A stretch of 64,000 nt of DNA from Bacillus sp. P14.5 (GCF_003316765.1 NZ_NIJF01000039.1:1-64000), one strand, 5' to 3'; positions 1 to 9,213 are shown, counted from the first letter of the stretch. Translations and numbers: made by a program. The notes: a model not told the origin generated them from the sequence alone.

Positions 1-1121
1 ACCATTGCCATTGCCACCTTTATACTGGCCATGCTGGGTCCGATTCTTGGAACCATTGCTGACTATAAAGGATTCAAGAAGAAATTCTTTACTTTTTCTT
101 TGGGCTCGGTGTCACGGCTACAGCCGTCCTTGCCTTCATTCCAAGTGACCAGTGGCTCATTCTATTAATATGTTATACCTTCGCTGCAGTCGGTTCCGCA
201 GGGGCAAATGTATTCTATGACGCCTTCCTTACCGATGTGACCTCGGATGAAAGAATGAACAGGATATCTGCCAGAGGCTATGGACTGGGATATATCGGAA
301 GCACCATTCCATTCCTCATCAGCATTGCCATCATTGTACTGTCTCAAAGCGGGACCATCCCCCTTTCGACTACTGTGGCAAGCAAGATTGCCTTCCTGAT
401 AACGGCTTTATGGTGGGGGCTGTTCGCAATCCCCATGTTCAGAAATGTTCATCAGCGCTACTATATTGAGCCTGAACCGAAGCCTGTCGTCAACAGCTTT
501 AGGCGTCTTGCGAAAACATTCAAGGAGATCAAAAAATACCGTGCCTTATTCTTGTTCCTGCTCGCCTACTTCTTTTATATTGATGGCGTCGGAACCATTA
601 TCACGATGTCGACAGCCTACGGATCGGACCTTGGCATCTCGTCCACCAGCCTTCTCATCATCCTGTTTGTAACCCAAGTCGTGGCTGCTCCATTTGCCGT
701 TCTTTACGGAAGGCTTTCTGAAAAGTTCACTGGAAAGAAAATGCTTTATGTGGGAATCATCATTTATATCTTTGTCTGTATTTATGCTTACTTCCTGGAA
801 ACGACATTAGACTTCTGGATACTGGCAATGCTTGTGGCGACATCTCAGGGAGGGATCCAGGCTTTAAGCAGGTCCTATTTCGCCAAACTGGTTCCAAAGC
901 AAAACTCTAATGAATTTTTCGGTTTTTACAATATTTTTGGGAAATTTGCCTCCATCATGGGACCGCTTCTTGTCGCGGTGACAGCCCAAGTGACAGGCGA
1001 CTCCAGCACAGGTGTTTTCAGCCTAGTCATCCTGTTCATCATCGGCATCATTATTCTATCCCGTGTTCCTGAGCCGAAGCAGCATCTTGCTCCTATAGAT
1101 GCTGGAAATATGAAGATGTAA
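1..1121 (+). pseudogene. UMF1-type MFS transporter, 5' end outside window, frameshifted
   Basis: The frame is open from the left edge (frame 1, with the block LGPILGTIADYKGF) and continues after about base 97 in frame 3 (VTATAVLAFIPSDQW, then DAFLTDVTSDE and SQGGIQALSRSYFAKLVP) to a TAA at 1119-1121. These blocks are typical of the UMF1/Atg22-like branch of the major facilitator superfamily (YxiO-like), which has 12 membrane segments and about 430 residues; roughly the first segment lies outside the window. Adding one T to the T5 run at 93-97 joins the two frames without losing conserved residues, so the break is probably a sequence error, though a real pseudogene cannot be excluded. The substrate is unknown. 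A hairpin terminator follows at 1179. Confidence 0.8.
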
Positions 1122-1178
1122 ATGCCTGTCAAATAGAAGTAGAGTTTTGCTTTAGGATACACCATAACTGATATATGA

Positions 1179-1212
1179 AACGTCCTGTGAATTGGCACAG
1201 GACGTTTTATTT
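1179..1212 (+). terminator. Rho-independent terminator of the MFS gene
   Basis: An 11-bp stem (AACGTCCTGTG with CACAGGACGTT) around a short loop is followed by TTATTTT. It lies 58 bases after the transporter stop. The rest of the gap to 1403 shows no other structure I recognise. Confidence 0.75.
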
Positions 1213-1403
1213 TGATAACAAGGATCATAAGAAATGGCATGTCCTTCTATATCACCAAGCAAATCATGCGTATATCACTCAAGAGTGGATACACTAAAGA
1301 ACTTTAAATGCAGAATTGTTATACTCATGAATTTTCCGCCTCTTATATATGTTAGTATAGAATGTATGTTCGTTAAGATGACTTATATAAGGGGATGTTA
1401 CAT

Positions 1404-3200
1404 ATGGAGAAAATAAGTTATCCAAATAGGTGGGATTTAGATGGAATTTTTAAGGGGAAAAGCAATTCAAAACAATTCTCAGAGCATCTCGAGAGATTAG
1501 AAGCATTGATATATAAATTGAAGGGCAGTGTAAACACTTTACGTACTCCTGCCTCAGAAATGGGCGCAAGGGAGATTTTCAATTTAGTAGAAAGCATCGG
1601 GAATATCCGTTTGCATTTTTCTCAAGCAAATTCGTTTATCACTTGTCTGCTTGCAGAAAACCCAAAGAATCAAGAGGCTGTTAGACTGCGTGGAGAAACC
1701 GCTCAACACGAAGCACCTTTCGAAAAAGAATTATCCAAAGTAAAAAAGCTATTAACTAACATCAAGGGAAATGTTTGGAAAGAGCACCTAAAAGCCGGAG
1801 ACTTATCCGAATACAAATTCATTCTAAACGAATGGCGGAGCCAAGCGAATGAAAATATGTCTGAAGAGGAGTCAGCTCTTATTTCTGATCTAATGGCCGA
1901 TGGATACCATGCTTGGGGAAATTTCTATTCTTCCCTCGTTAGCAGTATCAAGGTCCCTATTACTGTTCGTGGAGAAAAAGAGGTCTTGTCGGTCGGGCAA
2001 GCCATTAACTTGCGATCCCATCCTGATGAGGAAGTACGAAAAGAAGCTCATTATGCCTTAGAAGCTATATGGAAAGAGAAAGAGGACCTATTCAGTAAAA
2101 TAATCAACCACATTACCGGATTTCGTATACAAATCGATAACAAGCGCGGAATTAAAAATCCGATCGAAGCTCCTTTGAAACGAAACAGGATGAAAGAAGA
2201 AACATTGAATGCAATGTGGGCAGTGATCAGTAAATATAAACAGCCTTTCTCCAGCTATCTGAAGCGGAAAGCTGAACTGACAGGGAATTCTAGTATGAAA
2301 GCTTATAATTTCTGGTCTCCGATAACAAAAAGCAACCAAGAAATGAATTTTGAAGAAGCTGCTGCATTTATTACGGAGCACTTTAGTCAGTTTGGTTCAG
2401 AATTAGAAGGTTTTGTAAAACAAGCTTTCAATGATGGGTGGATAGAAGCCGAAAACCGTCCAAACAAGTCAGCTGTTCCGTTTTGTGCCGGCTTTCCGCT
2501 CACTGGTGAATCGAGAGTTTTCATGACTTTCAGCGGTACTTTTTTAAATGTGTTGACCCTTGTCCATGAATTGGGGCATGCCTTCCACAATCATGCCATG
2601 ATTCCTGTAAATGGTATGAATAAGCGGTATCCGTTGAGTATTGCCGAAACGGCTTCAACCTTCTCTGAAATGGTCATTTTTGATGCAGCTATGAAAAAGG
2701 CAAAGTCAAAAGAAGAAAAGCTATTTATACTGGATGAAAAATTAAAACGCAGCGTCATGAATTTTATGAACATTCATTCGAGGTTTCTATTTGAGCAGAG
2801 AGTATACAAGGAACGCAAGAAAGGAATTATTCCTGCCGACCGCCTCAATCAGTTAATGGAAGAAGCCATACATGAGGCGTATGCCGGATCCCTTGATGAG
2901 GCTTCCATACACTCTTGGATATGGACTCCTCATTACTATATTACTGAATCTCCTTTTTATAATTTTCCTTATACGTTCGGGTATTTATTTGCATTGGGCA
3001 TTTATGCAAAGGCAAAGGAGAAAGGAAAAAATTTTGAAAGTGATTACCTCGCCTTGCTGCGTGATTCAGGAAGCATGACTGTAGAGGATTTAGTTATGAA
3101 ACATTTAGGAGAAGATATTACTTCTGAGGCATTCTGGGAAAAAGGCATGAAGTTATGTGTACACGATGCTGAGGAATTCATCAGGCTTACATCCTCTTAA
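1404..3200 (+). CDS. M3 family oligoendopeptidase (PepF-like)
   Basis: A cytoplasmic zinc metallopeptidase of the thimet/oligoendopeptidase F family that cleaves short peptides. The zinc motif HELGH is at about residue 390, in the context TLVHELGHAFHN, followed by the downstream glutamate block SIAETASTF, both typical of M3B enzymes. At about 598 residues it has the usual family length, with an N-terminal helical domain (residues 1-200) before the catalytic half. An upstream ATG at 1395 is in frame, but AAGGGG at 1389-1394 abuts it, so the ATG at 1404 (MEKISYPNRWDLD) has the better ribosome-binding spacing. It is a single gene between two terminators. Natural substrates are not shown by the sequence; peptide turnover is the family role. 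Confidence 0.9.
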   Translation: MEKISYPNRWDLDGIFKGKSNSKQFSEHLERLEALIYKLKGSVNTLRTPASEMGAREIFNLVESIGNIRLHFSQANSFITCLLAENPKNQEAVRLRGETAQHEAPFEKELSKVKKLLTNIKGNVWKEHLKAGDLSEYKFILNEWRSQANENMSEEESALISDLMADGYHAWGNFYSSLVSSIKVPITVRGEKEVLSVGQAINLRSHPDEEVRKEAHYALEAIWKEKEDLFSKIINHITGFRIQIDNKRGIKNPIEAPLKRNRMKEETLNAMWAVISKYKQPFSSYLKRKAELTGNSSMKAYNFWSPITKSNQEMNFEEAAAFITEHFSQFGSELEGFVKQAFNDGWIEAENRPNKSAVPFCAGFPLTGESRVFMTFSGTFLNVLTLVHELGHAFHNHAMIPVNGMNKRYPLSIAETASTFSEMVIFDAAMKKAKSKEEKLFILDEKLKRSVMNFMNIHSRFLFEQRVYKERKKGIIPADRLNQLMEEAIHEAYAGSLDEASIHSWIWTPHYYITESPFYNFPYTFGYLFALGIYAKAKEKGKNFESDYLALLRDSGSMTVEDLVMKHLGEDITSEAFWEKGMKLCVHDAEEFIRLTSS

Positions 3201-3210
3201 CTTGATAGAC

Positions 3211-3252
3211 GGAAGACGAAAGCCCCGTCAGTAGACGGGGCTTTCGTCTTCC
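3211..3252. terminator. Bidirectional terminator between the M3 peptidase gene and msrAB
   Basis: A perfect 19-bp stem (GGAAGACGAAAGCCCCGTC and its complement) around AGTA lies between the convergent M3 peptidase and msrAB genes and can serve both strands. Confidence 0.8.
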
Positions 3253-3311
3253 TATCAACCAATTGCAGTAAAACACTGTCTATTGGGACTTTCCAGAAAT
3301 ACATTCTCCAT

Positions 3312-4271
3312 CTACCTTCCAGGAAATAGAATCTTGAAATCTTCATATCCCTCTTTATCTAAATCTTCCACCGGGATGAATCTCAGTGCTGCTGAATTGA
3401 TGCAGTACCGCAGCCCGTTTTTGCCTGGACCATCTTCAAAAACATGTCCCAAGTGGGAATCGGATTCACGGCTTCGCACTTCGACCCTGGTCATTCTGTG
3501 ACTCAAATCGTATTTTTCTTTTACGCTTGCAGACATGACAGGCTTTGTGAAACTGGGCCAGCCGCATCCGCTGTCGTACTGGTCTTTTGACGTGAAAAGC
3601 GGTTCTCCTGAAACGATATCAACATAGATTCCTTCCCTGTCATTATTCCAATACTCATTCTTGAAGGGAGGCTCGGTGCCATTTTCTTGTGTGACATGGT
3701 ATTGAATCTCCGAGAGCTTTTCCTTAAGATGTGATGTATCCTTTGGCCAGTGTTCCTTCAAAAACTCCTGCCTGCCAGACCCCCTGCGGTAAAGTTCGTA
3801 TCTGAAATTATTTTTTATATAAAAATCCTGGTGATAATCTTCAGCAGGATAAAAGACCTGGGCTGGCAGGATTTCTGTCGCCACGGACTGTTGGAACCGC
3901 CCGCTGTCTTCCAGTTCTTTTTTCGATTCTTCCGCTTGTGCCTTTTGCTTCTCGCTATGAAAGTAGATAGCTGTTGTATACGCATTTCCCCTGTCGCTGA
4001 ATTGCCCTTTATCATCAGTGGGATCAATCTGCTGCCAGTATAGCTTCAAGAGGTCTTCATATGGGAAAACTTCAGGATCGAAGAGGATTTGAACAGCTTC
4101 CCTGTGTCCTGTTTCCCCTGATACCACTTCTTTATAGGAGGGGTTGTCAGTCAGGCCTCCAGTATATCCGGAAACCACTTCTTTAATGCCCTCCCTCTCA
4201 TCAAAAGGAGAAACCATGCACCAAAAACATCCGCCGGTAAAGGTCGCTCTTTCGTATTGTGATTGTGTCAT
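3312..4271 (-). CDS. msrAB: Bifunctional methionine sulfoxide reductase MsrA-MsrB
   Basis: A fusion that reduces both S- and R-methionine sulfoxide in oxidised proteins or free methionine. The MsrA domain (about residues 5-160) has GGCFWC with the catalytic Cys at residue 15. The MsrB domain (about residues 180-315) has [15 protein letters not shown] and the catalytic Cys at about residue 290 in RYCINSAAL. The paired CxxC zinc cysteines found in many MsrB proteins are not evident, which is normal for one MsrB subgroup. Length 319 fits fused MsrAB proteins. The ATG follows AAGGGGG-type Shine-Dalgarno bases. It is transcribed alone toward the shared terminator. In family members the electrons come from thioredoxin. 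Confidence 0.95.
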   Translation of the reverse strand: MTQSQYERATFTGGCFWCMVSPFDEREGIKEVVSGYTGGLTDNPSYKEVVSGETGHREAVQILFDPEVFPYEDLLKLYWQQIDPTDDKGQFSDRGNAYTTAIYFHSEKQKAQAEESKKELEDSGRFQQSVATEILPAQVFYPAEDYHQDFYIKNNFRYELYRRGSGRQEFLKEHWPKDTSHLKEKLSEIQYHVTQENGTEPPFKNEYWNNDREGIYVDIVSGEPLFTSKDQYDSGCGWPSFTKPVMSASVKEKYDLSHRMTRVEVRSRESDSHLGHVFEDGPGKNGLRYCINSAALRFIPVEDLDKEGYEDFKILFPGR

Positions 4272-4299
4272 TGTCGGCCCCCTTATTTAGAGTATGTAT

Positions 4300-4315
4300 G
4301 GTTTCACGTGAAACA
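4300..4315. other. parS-type ParB (Spo0J) binding site, one mismatch
   Basis: GGTTTCACGTGAAACA matches the Bacillus parS consensus TGTTNCACGTGAAACA at every position except the first base. It is intergenic, just upstream of msrAB. In Bacillus, parS sites load ParB and SMC around the origin. Two perfect copies occur elsewhere in the window (33696 and 57937), which raises confidence in this one. Confidence 0.75.
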
Positions 4316-4341
4316 TTTTATTCTTTTGCATACCTTTTATT

Positions 4342-4520
4342 AAAAGGCTGTTTTCGCATTCCCAAGAGTCGGATTTTTCCCCGGATACTAAGGGTATTAA
4401 TTCTGATCGGAGGTTGCAGCTCTTTTCTTTTCATGTTAACTAGGTTATTCCGGTGAATTAAGGTTGTATTTTCGGGAATTAGTATTAATTAGCCACAAAC
4501 TTTACGAAAAGAGCCTTTTA
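4342..4520 (+). repeat. R1 MITE-like repeat, complete copy
   Basis: About 179 bp bounded by imperfect inverted ends: TAAAAGGCTGTTTTCGCATT on the left, and on the right the complement of TAAAAGGCTCTTTTCGTAAA. The interior shares blocks with other copies in the window: GGATTTTTCCCCGGATACTA, GCAGCTCTTTTCTTT and CCGGTGAATTA. No transposase is encoded. The right end overlaps the stop codon and last codons of the VOC gene at 4502. Confidence 0.75.
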
Positions 4521-4912
4521 AAATCAGGACTAAGCTCACTCCATACATCAAACATATTGCCGTCCATATCCCAAAAGACAAAGTTCCTGCCGGCATGTCC
4601 CCGGTCTTCTATATCTCCGGTCTTTATCTTTTGCTCTTTGAATTTCTTGTGAAGTTCTTCTAACGCAGACAGACCGTCCACTTCGAAGGTCAACGAAAAG
4701 TGTTCCTCTCCCTTATGATTAAAAAAACCGGCCGATTGGTTGCTGCCTGCCTTCACAAGAAAAAAGCTCTGATTGGCTAAGTTCAGGATGGCCTTATCGC
4801 TATCCTGGTAGCTTATATCAGCTCCGAGGTTGACTGAGTACCACTGAGCAGAAGACGCCGGGTTTTGGACTGGAAGATAAGTCGTTCCTACTCTTAACAA
4901 TGTTTGGTTCAT
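4502..4912 (-). CDS. VOC superfamily (glyoxalase/bleomycin-resistance-like) protein
   Basis: A 136-residue single-module vicinal oxygen chelate protein. It has the N-terminal strand LRVGTTYLPVQNPASSAQWY, a central HFSLTFEVD block, and a C-terminal FVFWDMDGNMFDVWS strand ending at the usual acidic metal-ligand position. The substrate cannot be told from sequence. Its ATG overlaps the stop of the upstream acetyltransferase gene (ATGA), so the two are translationally coupled. The final residues FKRLFS are encoded inside the end of repeat element R1, so the native C-terminus may have been replaced by repeat sequence. Confidence 0.8.
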   Translation of the reverse strand: MNQTLLRVGTTYLPVQNPASSAQWYSVNLGADISYQDSDKAILNLANQSFFLVKAGSNQSAGFFNHKGEEHFSLTFEVDGLSALEELHKKFKEQKIKTGDIEDRGHAGRNFVFWDMDGNMFDVWSELSPDFKRLFS

Positions 4913-5736
4913 TTGTTTTCCATTCCCTTCTTTTCGTTGTTATTTTGAAGCCATTCCCGGGCAAAATCGACTACTGCCCTCTGATCCAACAATTTGCAGT
5001 CTGCCTTGCCAATCATTGAGGTTTTAATCGTATGTATTCCCTCAAATTCTTTTCCCAATTCTTCAAATGGATCCGAATCATATAGAATTTCTTCATATAC
5101 TTTCCATACCCGGCTTCCATCTTCCATCAGGGCTGCCCCTTTTTTGGCCTTCTCGCGGTTACCTATACTGTGTTCTGCAAAATGCAGGGAGGTATTGCTC
5201 TCATGAGTAACACCAAGCAAAAGCACGCTGCCCTCGAGTTCATAAATTTTAGCCAGTGGAGAGCGCGGTCCAAACCCTTCTTCAAGCGGCTGCTCACTTA
5301 AAATATAATCAGCGTGTTTTCCCCAGGCTGCAAAGGAATACATAGGATGGCTGCTTCTGCTTACACCAGGAAAACTCCTGAATACGTCGGCGATCATCCC
5401 CATCCCTCTGGAAGGGGTCACCCCTGGGTCATAGGCAGGCATCTCATCCCTGATAATCTGCCACCAGCTCTCCGGCACCGGCGGGTTCTCCCACTCTGAC
5501 GGGTCGGAGTTATCTGCAGATTGTGCGGGCATGATCAGGGTCCCCCTTTCCCCTACCGCTTTCATCAAGGCGGTTACTACAGCAACTGCCCCTCCGCACA
5601 CCCAACCTAAAGAGCTTAAAGAAGAATGTACGATAAGGACCATCCCTTCTTCAACGCCCAGGTTTCTAAAATCCTCAATCAGGCTGGCAGTTGTATGCGG
5701 TTTCTCTAATTGCTGAATTGCTTCTTTTTCTGTCAT
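4909..5736 (-). CDS. AAC(3)-type aminoglycoside N-acetyltransferase family protein (YokD-like)
   Basis: At 275 residues, with TTASLIEDFRNLGVEEGMVLIVHSSLSSLGWVCGG in its first quarter, SRSSHPMYSFAAWG in the middle and LLLGVTHESNTSLHFAEH afterwards, it matches the antibiotic N-acetyltransferase (AAC3/YokD) fold. Family members transfer acetyl from acetyl-CoA to an amine; some act on aminoglycosides, but many chromosomal Bacillus homologues have no proven resistance role, so the substrate is open. The ATG lies upstream of the coupled VOC gene at 4912. The upstream 170 bases are AT-rich and contain no clear promoter that I can defend. Confidence 0.85.
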   Translation of the reverse strand: MTEKEAIQQLEKPHTTASLIEDFRNLGVEEGMVLIVHSSLSSLGWVCGGAVAVVTALMKAVGERGTLIMPAQSADNSDPSEWENPPVPESWWQIIRDEMPAYDPGVTPSRGMGMIADVFRSFPGVSRSSHPMYSFAAWGKHADYILSEQPLEEGFGPRSPLAKIYELEGSVLLLGVTHESNTSLHFAEHSIGNREKAKKGAALMEDGSRVWKVYEEILYDSDPFEELGKEFEGIHTIKTSMIGKADCKLLDQRAVVDFAREWLQNNNEKKGMENK

Positions 5737-5908
5737 GATAAACTTCCCCTTACTCTCTACTTGAATAGAAATTATATATCATTTTTATTATGAACAATTT
5801 ATTATATTTTTTCAATTTTCGGTAATTTATACTCAGTGTTGAACCAAATTTTAGAAAATGCTATAGTTAGAATGAAATATTCTGAAAAATTTGAAATGTT
5901 ATTGTAAC

Positions 5909-6180
5909 ATCAAAAGCGGAAGCGCCCCGATTAGCCCCGACAGGCAAATGTTCCTCAGAGAAGAAAAGGCGGGTTTTCCTTTTATTCTCTGAGGGTTATT
6001 TGACCCCGAGGGGCTGGGCGCTGAAGCTGGACGGATCAAAAGCGGAAGCGCCCTGAACAGCCCCGACAGGCAAATGTTCTCAAGAGAAAAAAAGGCGCTC
6101 TTTCCTTTTATTCTCTAAGGGTTATTTGACCCCGAGGGGGCTAAGTCCGTTCCAGTGGGTACGAACCCTCGGGCGATGAA
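5909..6180. repeat. Two tandem R3 palindromic repeats plus a short R6 remnant
   Basis: Copy 1 (about 5909-6033) and copy 2 (about 6035-6142) each run AAAAGCGGAAGCGCC, AGCCCCGACAGGCAAATGTT, an arm such as CTCAGAGA, a loop, TTCTCTGAGGGTTATTTGA, then CCCCGAGGGG. The arms pair, so each unit can fold as a long hairpin. A CCGTTCCAGTGGGTACGAAC piece follows at about 6148, matching the complement of an insert seen at 51010. The rest of the gap from 5737 is AT-rich with no recognisable element. Confidence 0.75.
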
Positions 6181-6286
6181 GCTTTCCGCGGATAACATAG
6201 TCTAAAGTTAATGGTTTTTAAAATTTTCTAACCATAAAGAAAAGGCAGCTAACCACTGCCCTATCGATTAAAAAGGAGGCTTACCC

Positions 6287-7168
6287 TTGAATAAAGTATT
6301 ATGGCTGCCCATTCAGTTCCTGCTGACATGCGCAGGATTATTTCTTTTTAGTGCGGCCGGGTCTTTGCTTTTCTATGACCATGAGCTCGTCATACATATC
6401 GCCAAGTATTTTCACACCTTGAAGCAGGTTTTCCATGATGTCCTGAACCCCGGGTCGATTTCTATTATTGTAGATGATGACGGTAAGAACTATCCAATTT
6501 TCCCTATGCTGCTGCAACTGTTCGGCTACTCGTTTCTTCTTCTGATAGCAGCCTTTTCTATTGCGGTCGTTGTTTCGGCTTTCGTCAGCTATCTGATTAT
6601 GTTTCTGCCACGGTGGGCAAAGCGGATATGCATGCGGATGCTGGATCTTTTCGATTCACTGCCTGATGTCATGATCGTTGTACTTCTGCAATTATTCATC
6701 ATCTGGCTTTTTAAACAGACGGATATCCTCATGTTTGATATATACAAGCTGGGCGAAGATAAAATCTATGTGCTGCCGATCGTTTGTCTGGCGGTCCTGC
6801 CGATTGCCTTTCTAACAAAGCACTTCCTGTTTCAGATAAGAGAGGAAGAAGACAAACCATACGTTGAATATTCGTTTTCCAAAGGCTATTCGAAAGCCTA
6901 TACCTTGTGGGTTCATCTGTTCAGGAACGTTTGGATTCAATTCTATTATCACATTAAACCGATTTTCTTATTGATGCTCTCTAACCTGCTTATCATCGAA
7001 ATCTTGTTTAATATTAATGGATTTATGTTTGTTCTGCTAAAAACAGCTACAGCAGAACCAAGTGCGTTCTTCATAGGCATGCTGATGATTTACGTACCAT
7101 TCTTCATCATCTTCAGCATAGGCAGGATTCTTTTGACCAAAACCATTGGAGGGGAGATTGAGGTATGA
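6287..7168 (+). CDS. ABC transporter permease, DppB/OppB-like
   Basis: A 293-residue integral membrane protein with about six hydrophobic segments and a cytoplasmic loop carrying the EAA-like stretch EYSFSKGYSKAYTLWVHLFRN (about residues 193-213), as in binding-protein-dependent permeases of the dipeptide/oligopeptide type. The start is TTG at 6287 behind AAAAGGAGG. It overlaps the next permease gene by ATGA, which indicates coupling. No ATPase or solute-binding gene lies next to the pair, so they would need a subunit encoded elsewhere. The substrate is not predictable. Confidence 0.8.
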   Translation: MNKVLWLPIQFLLTCAGLFLFSAAGSLLFYDHELVIHIAKYFHTLKQVFHDVLNPGSISIIVDDDGKNYPIFPMLLQLFGYSFLLLIAAFSIAVVVSAFVSYLIMFLPRWAKRICMRMLDLFDSLPDVMIVVLLQLFIIWLFKQTDILMFDIYKLGEDKIYVLPIVCLAVLPIAFLTKHFLFQIREEEDKPYVEYSFSKGYSKAYTLWVHLFRNVWIQFYYHIKPIFLLMLSNLLIIEILFNINGFMFVLLKTATAEPSAFFIGMLMIYVPFFIIFSIGRILLTKTIGGEIEV

Positions 7169-8202
7169 GTATTTTCAAATCTTTACGGTTTTGGATACCC
7201 TTTGCCATCCTGGCAGCCATGATTGTTGGAAGTTTTCTTGTCCCTGTTCTCTATCCGGATTTTCAGAATGAAGGACCTCCATATATAAGAGATTCGGAGA
7301 CCGGTAAAGTCATCGCGGGATCACCTTATTCTCCTTCAGAAATGCCTCCTATGGGAAGTGACAGGCTTGGCAGAAATATTTTCCTTCTGCTTATGGATGG
7401 TGCCAAGTATACCCTGCTTGGTGCCCTGGCCATCGCACTCCTGAGGATGGCAGGCGGATTTGCGACTGGCCTGCTGTATGCTTTCATGCCCTCTTGGCTG
7501 CGCTCAGGCTTTAAAGGTTTTTGGGATACATTCAATTTCATCCCGCTTGCGATTGTCGGTTACATCCTTCTCCAGCCGCTTCAGATGGCTTACGAAGCTC
7601 AGGCACTCACAAGCATGCGCTTTTTGATTATTGAAGTGATCGTTATTGCTCTCATCGTCATCCCTTCCCTTGGCATGTATGTTGGGCAGGGGATGAATGA
7701 TTTCATGAAACAGGAATTCGTCGATGTTTCAAGACAAATGGGTGCCAGCCGTTTTCATTTGATTAAAAAACATTTACTGCCGCATTACGGCCGCCATTCG
7801 ATAGTTTTGTTTTCCGAACAGCTGTCACAGACACTCCTTCTTTTGATCCAGCTTGGAATTCTGAAAATCTGTCTTGGAGGGCTTATGACAGCTAATTTCG
7901 GAATCATGGAAAGCATCCCCGTCTATTTTTCAGCTATAAATGAATGGGCTGCCACGATCAGTATCAATATTCAGCAGGTCTTCATCAAACCTTATATTGT
8001 ATTGGGTCCGCTCCTATTCTTTGCTGTATCAATTTATTGTGTAAATGAGATTAGCTCAGTATTAAGGTCTGTACTTATTGAGGGCAGCCATGTCGGCATG
8101 AGGCGCCTTAGAAAGAAAAGCAGTCAACGTCTCTCATCCTCCAGCAATCAGCCAAAAAGAGAAGACTTCTCTTTTGCTGATAAGGAGAAAAAGGCATGTT
8201 AA
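7165..8202 (+). CDS. ABC transporter permease, DppC/OppC-like
   Basis: A 345-residue membrane protein. It starts with one membrane segment (residues 8-28), followed by an external stretch with MPPMGSDRLGRNIFLLLMDGA, the GTDxxGRD-like block of DppC proteins. Further segments follow, and the EAA-type loop reads FVDVSRQMGASRFHLIKKHLLP at about residues 185-206. The C-terminal 35 residues are polar and basic. It overlaps the preceding permease by 4 bases and the following lipoprotein gene by 7 bases, giving a tight three-gene operon. It presumably forms a heterodimeric channel with the upstream permease; substrate and ATPase are unknown. Confidence 0.8.
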   Translation: MSIFKSLRFWIPFAILAAMIVGSFLVPVLYPDFQNEGPPYIRDSETGKVIAGSPYSPSEMPPMGSDRLGRNIFLLLMDGAKYTLLGALAIALLRMAGGFATGLLYAFMPSWLRSGFKGFWDTFNFIPLAIVGYILLQPLQMAYEAQALTSMRFLIIEVIVIALIVIPSLGMYVGQGMNDFMKQEFVDVSRQMGASRFHLIKKHLLPHYGRHSIVLFSEQLSQTLLLLIQLGILKICLGGLMTANFGIMESIPVYFSAINEWAATISINIQQVFIKPYIVLGPLLFFAVSIYCVNEISSVLRSVLIEGSHVGMRRLRKKSSQRLSSSSNQPKREDFSFADKEKKAC

Positions 8203-8807
8203 AGAAATCCGCTTCCCTTTTGGCCTGCCTTACCCTTCTTACTTTGCTGGCAGGCTGCAGGGTCGTTTTAGTGGATGAAACCCTCGCTGAAGAAGAAAAG
8301 GCTCCCCCAGTCGTTTCAGGAGAAGAAATTATCACTTTGGATTCTAGTGTGCAATTTGATAAGAAGATGGTGGTACGCGGTCAGACAAATCTGCCTGAGG
8401 GAAGTGTCCTCCAGGCCGGCCTGAAGGAATATCCGGATGACGCCGCAATGGAACAAATCATGAATGCCGAAGTACAGCCCCTTGAAGACTTTATACTGAC
8501 CGGCACAGGGGAAGTGAGCGAAGACGGCACATTCTTAATTGTACTTAAAAGAGGGGATCGGGAAAAAAGATATCAGCTCACCGTTGAATTTCTTTCCGAT
8601 TTACAGCCGCCTCCCATTAAAGAAAAATACGGGGAACTCGGTGAAAAAATCGGGGACAGCGAAGGTGCTTATCAATATGAGAAAGACGGAAAGACGTATA
8701 CAGGCATCATACGGTTTGCACCCATACCAAAGCCTTCAGACCACGGGTTCTATAGCGGTAAAATGAAACTGAATTCAGACCCTGCCAACGCAGACCCCTT
8801 TTGGTAA
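8196..8807 (+). CDS. Putative lipoprotein of the permease operon
   Basis: A 203-residue exported lipoprotein. It has a lysine-containing N-terminus, a hydrophobic core and the lipobox LLAGC with Cys at residue 21. The mature part is acidic and does not look like a classical solute-binding protein; it contains a beta-rich middle (VQFDKKMVVRGQTNLPEGS) and ends at DPANADPFW. The start overlaps the permease gene by 7 bases. I do not recognise the family. The operon context suggests a surface partner of the two permeases. The TAA lies just before an R1 repeat. Confidence 0.7.
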   Translation: MLKKSASLLACLTLLTLLAGCRVVLVDETLAEEEKAPPVVSGEEIITLDSSVQFDKKMVVRGQTNLPEGSVLQAGLKEYPDDAAMEQIMNAEVQPLEDFILTGTGEVSEDGTFLIVLKRGDREKRYQLTVEFLSDLQPPPIKEKYGELGEKIGDSEGAYQYEKDGKTYTGIIRFAPIPKPSDHGFYSGKMKLNSDPANADPFW

Positions 8808-9213
8808 GGCTGTTCCCGCATATATTGCTCCTTTCGAAAAAATCACAAGAGCCGGATCTTCCCCCGGCTACTAAGCTTTTACTCTCTTAAAAGAGGGAGC
8901 AGCTCTATTCTTTCTTGCTTACCGGTGTTATTTCGGTGAGTTATGGGATTAGCAGCAAAGTTTACGAAGCTTTCTGGTAACATAGGAGAAGAGAGCTGCC
9001 CTCTATTTAAAGATGGGGAGCATGTACGGAGGAGGATTGGAGCGGAAGGCGTGCGACCTCCTGCGGTACTAGCGGGACAGGTGAGACCCCGCAGGCGAAG
9101 CCGAGGAGGCTCAACGCCCGCCCCGCGGAGTCGCGCGCCTGGAGTGGAAATCCATTCCTTTTAAAATAGCCACAATCTTTGCGAAAACAGCCTTACGAAA
9201 AGACCCTTTGGTA
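8806..9213 (+). repeat. R1 repeat interrupted by or fused to an R2 GC-rich repeat
   Basis: 8806-8970 is an R1 left portion (GGCTGTTCCCGCATATATTG, then GCAGCTCTATTCTTTCTTGC, then GCAGCAAAGTTTACGAAG). About 9030-9155 is a GC-rich R2 unit (GATTGGAGCGGAAGGCGTGC, GACAGGTGAGACCCCGCAGG, GCCCGCCCCGCGGAGTCG). R1-like right-end sequence (CTTTGCGAAAACAGCC, TTACGAAAAGACCC) follows at 9175-9205. An open frame crossing it (8943-9164) mixes both repeats and is not a gene. The remaining bases to 9290 show nothing else. Confidence 0.7.

Noticed and set aside
4909-5736. Calling this gene an antibiotic resistance determinant
   Set aside because: The AAC(3)/YokD fold is clear, but chromosomal Bacillus members often have no proven aminoglycoside activity, so only the family is claimed.
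8943-9164. Plus-strand 73-residue open frame
   Set aside because: It crosses R1 and R2 repeat DNA, has an Arg/Pro-rich composition from GC-rich repeat sequence and no ribosome-binding site.
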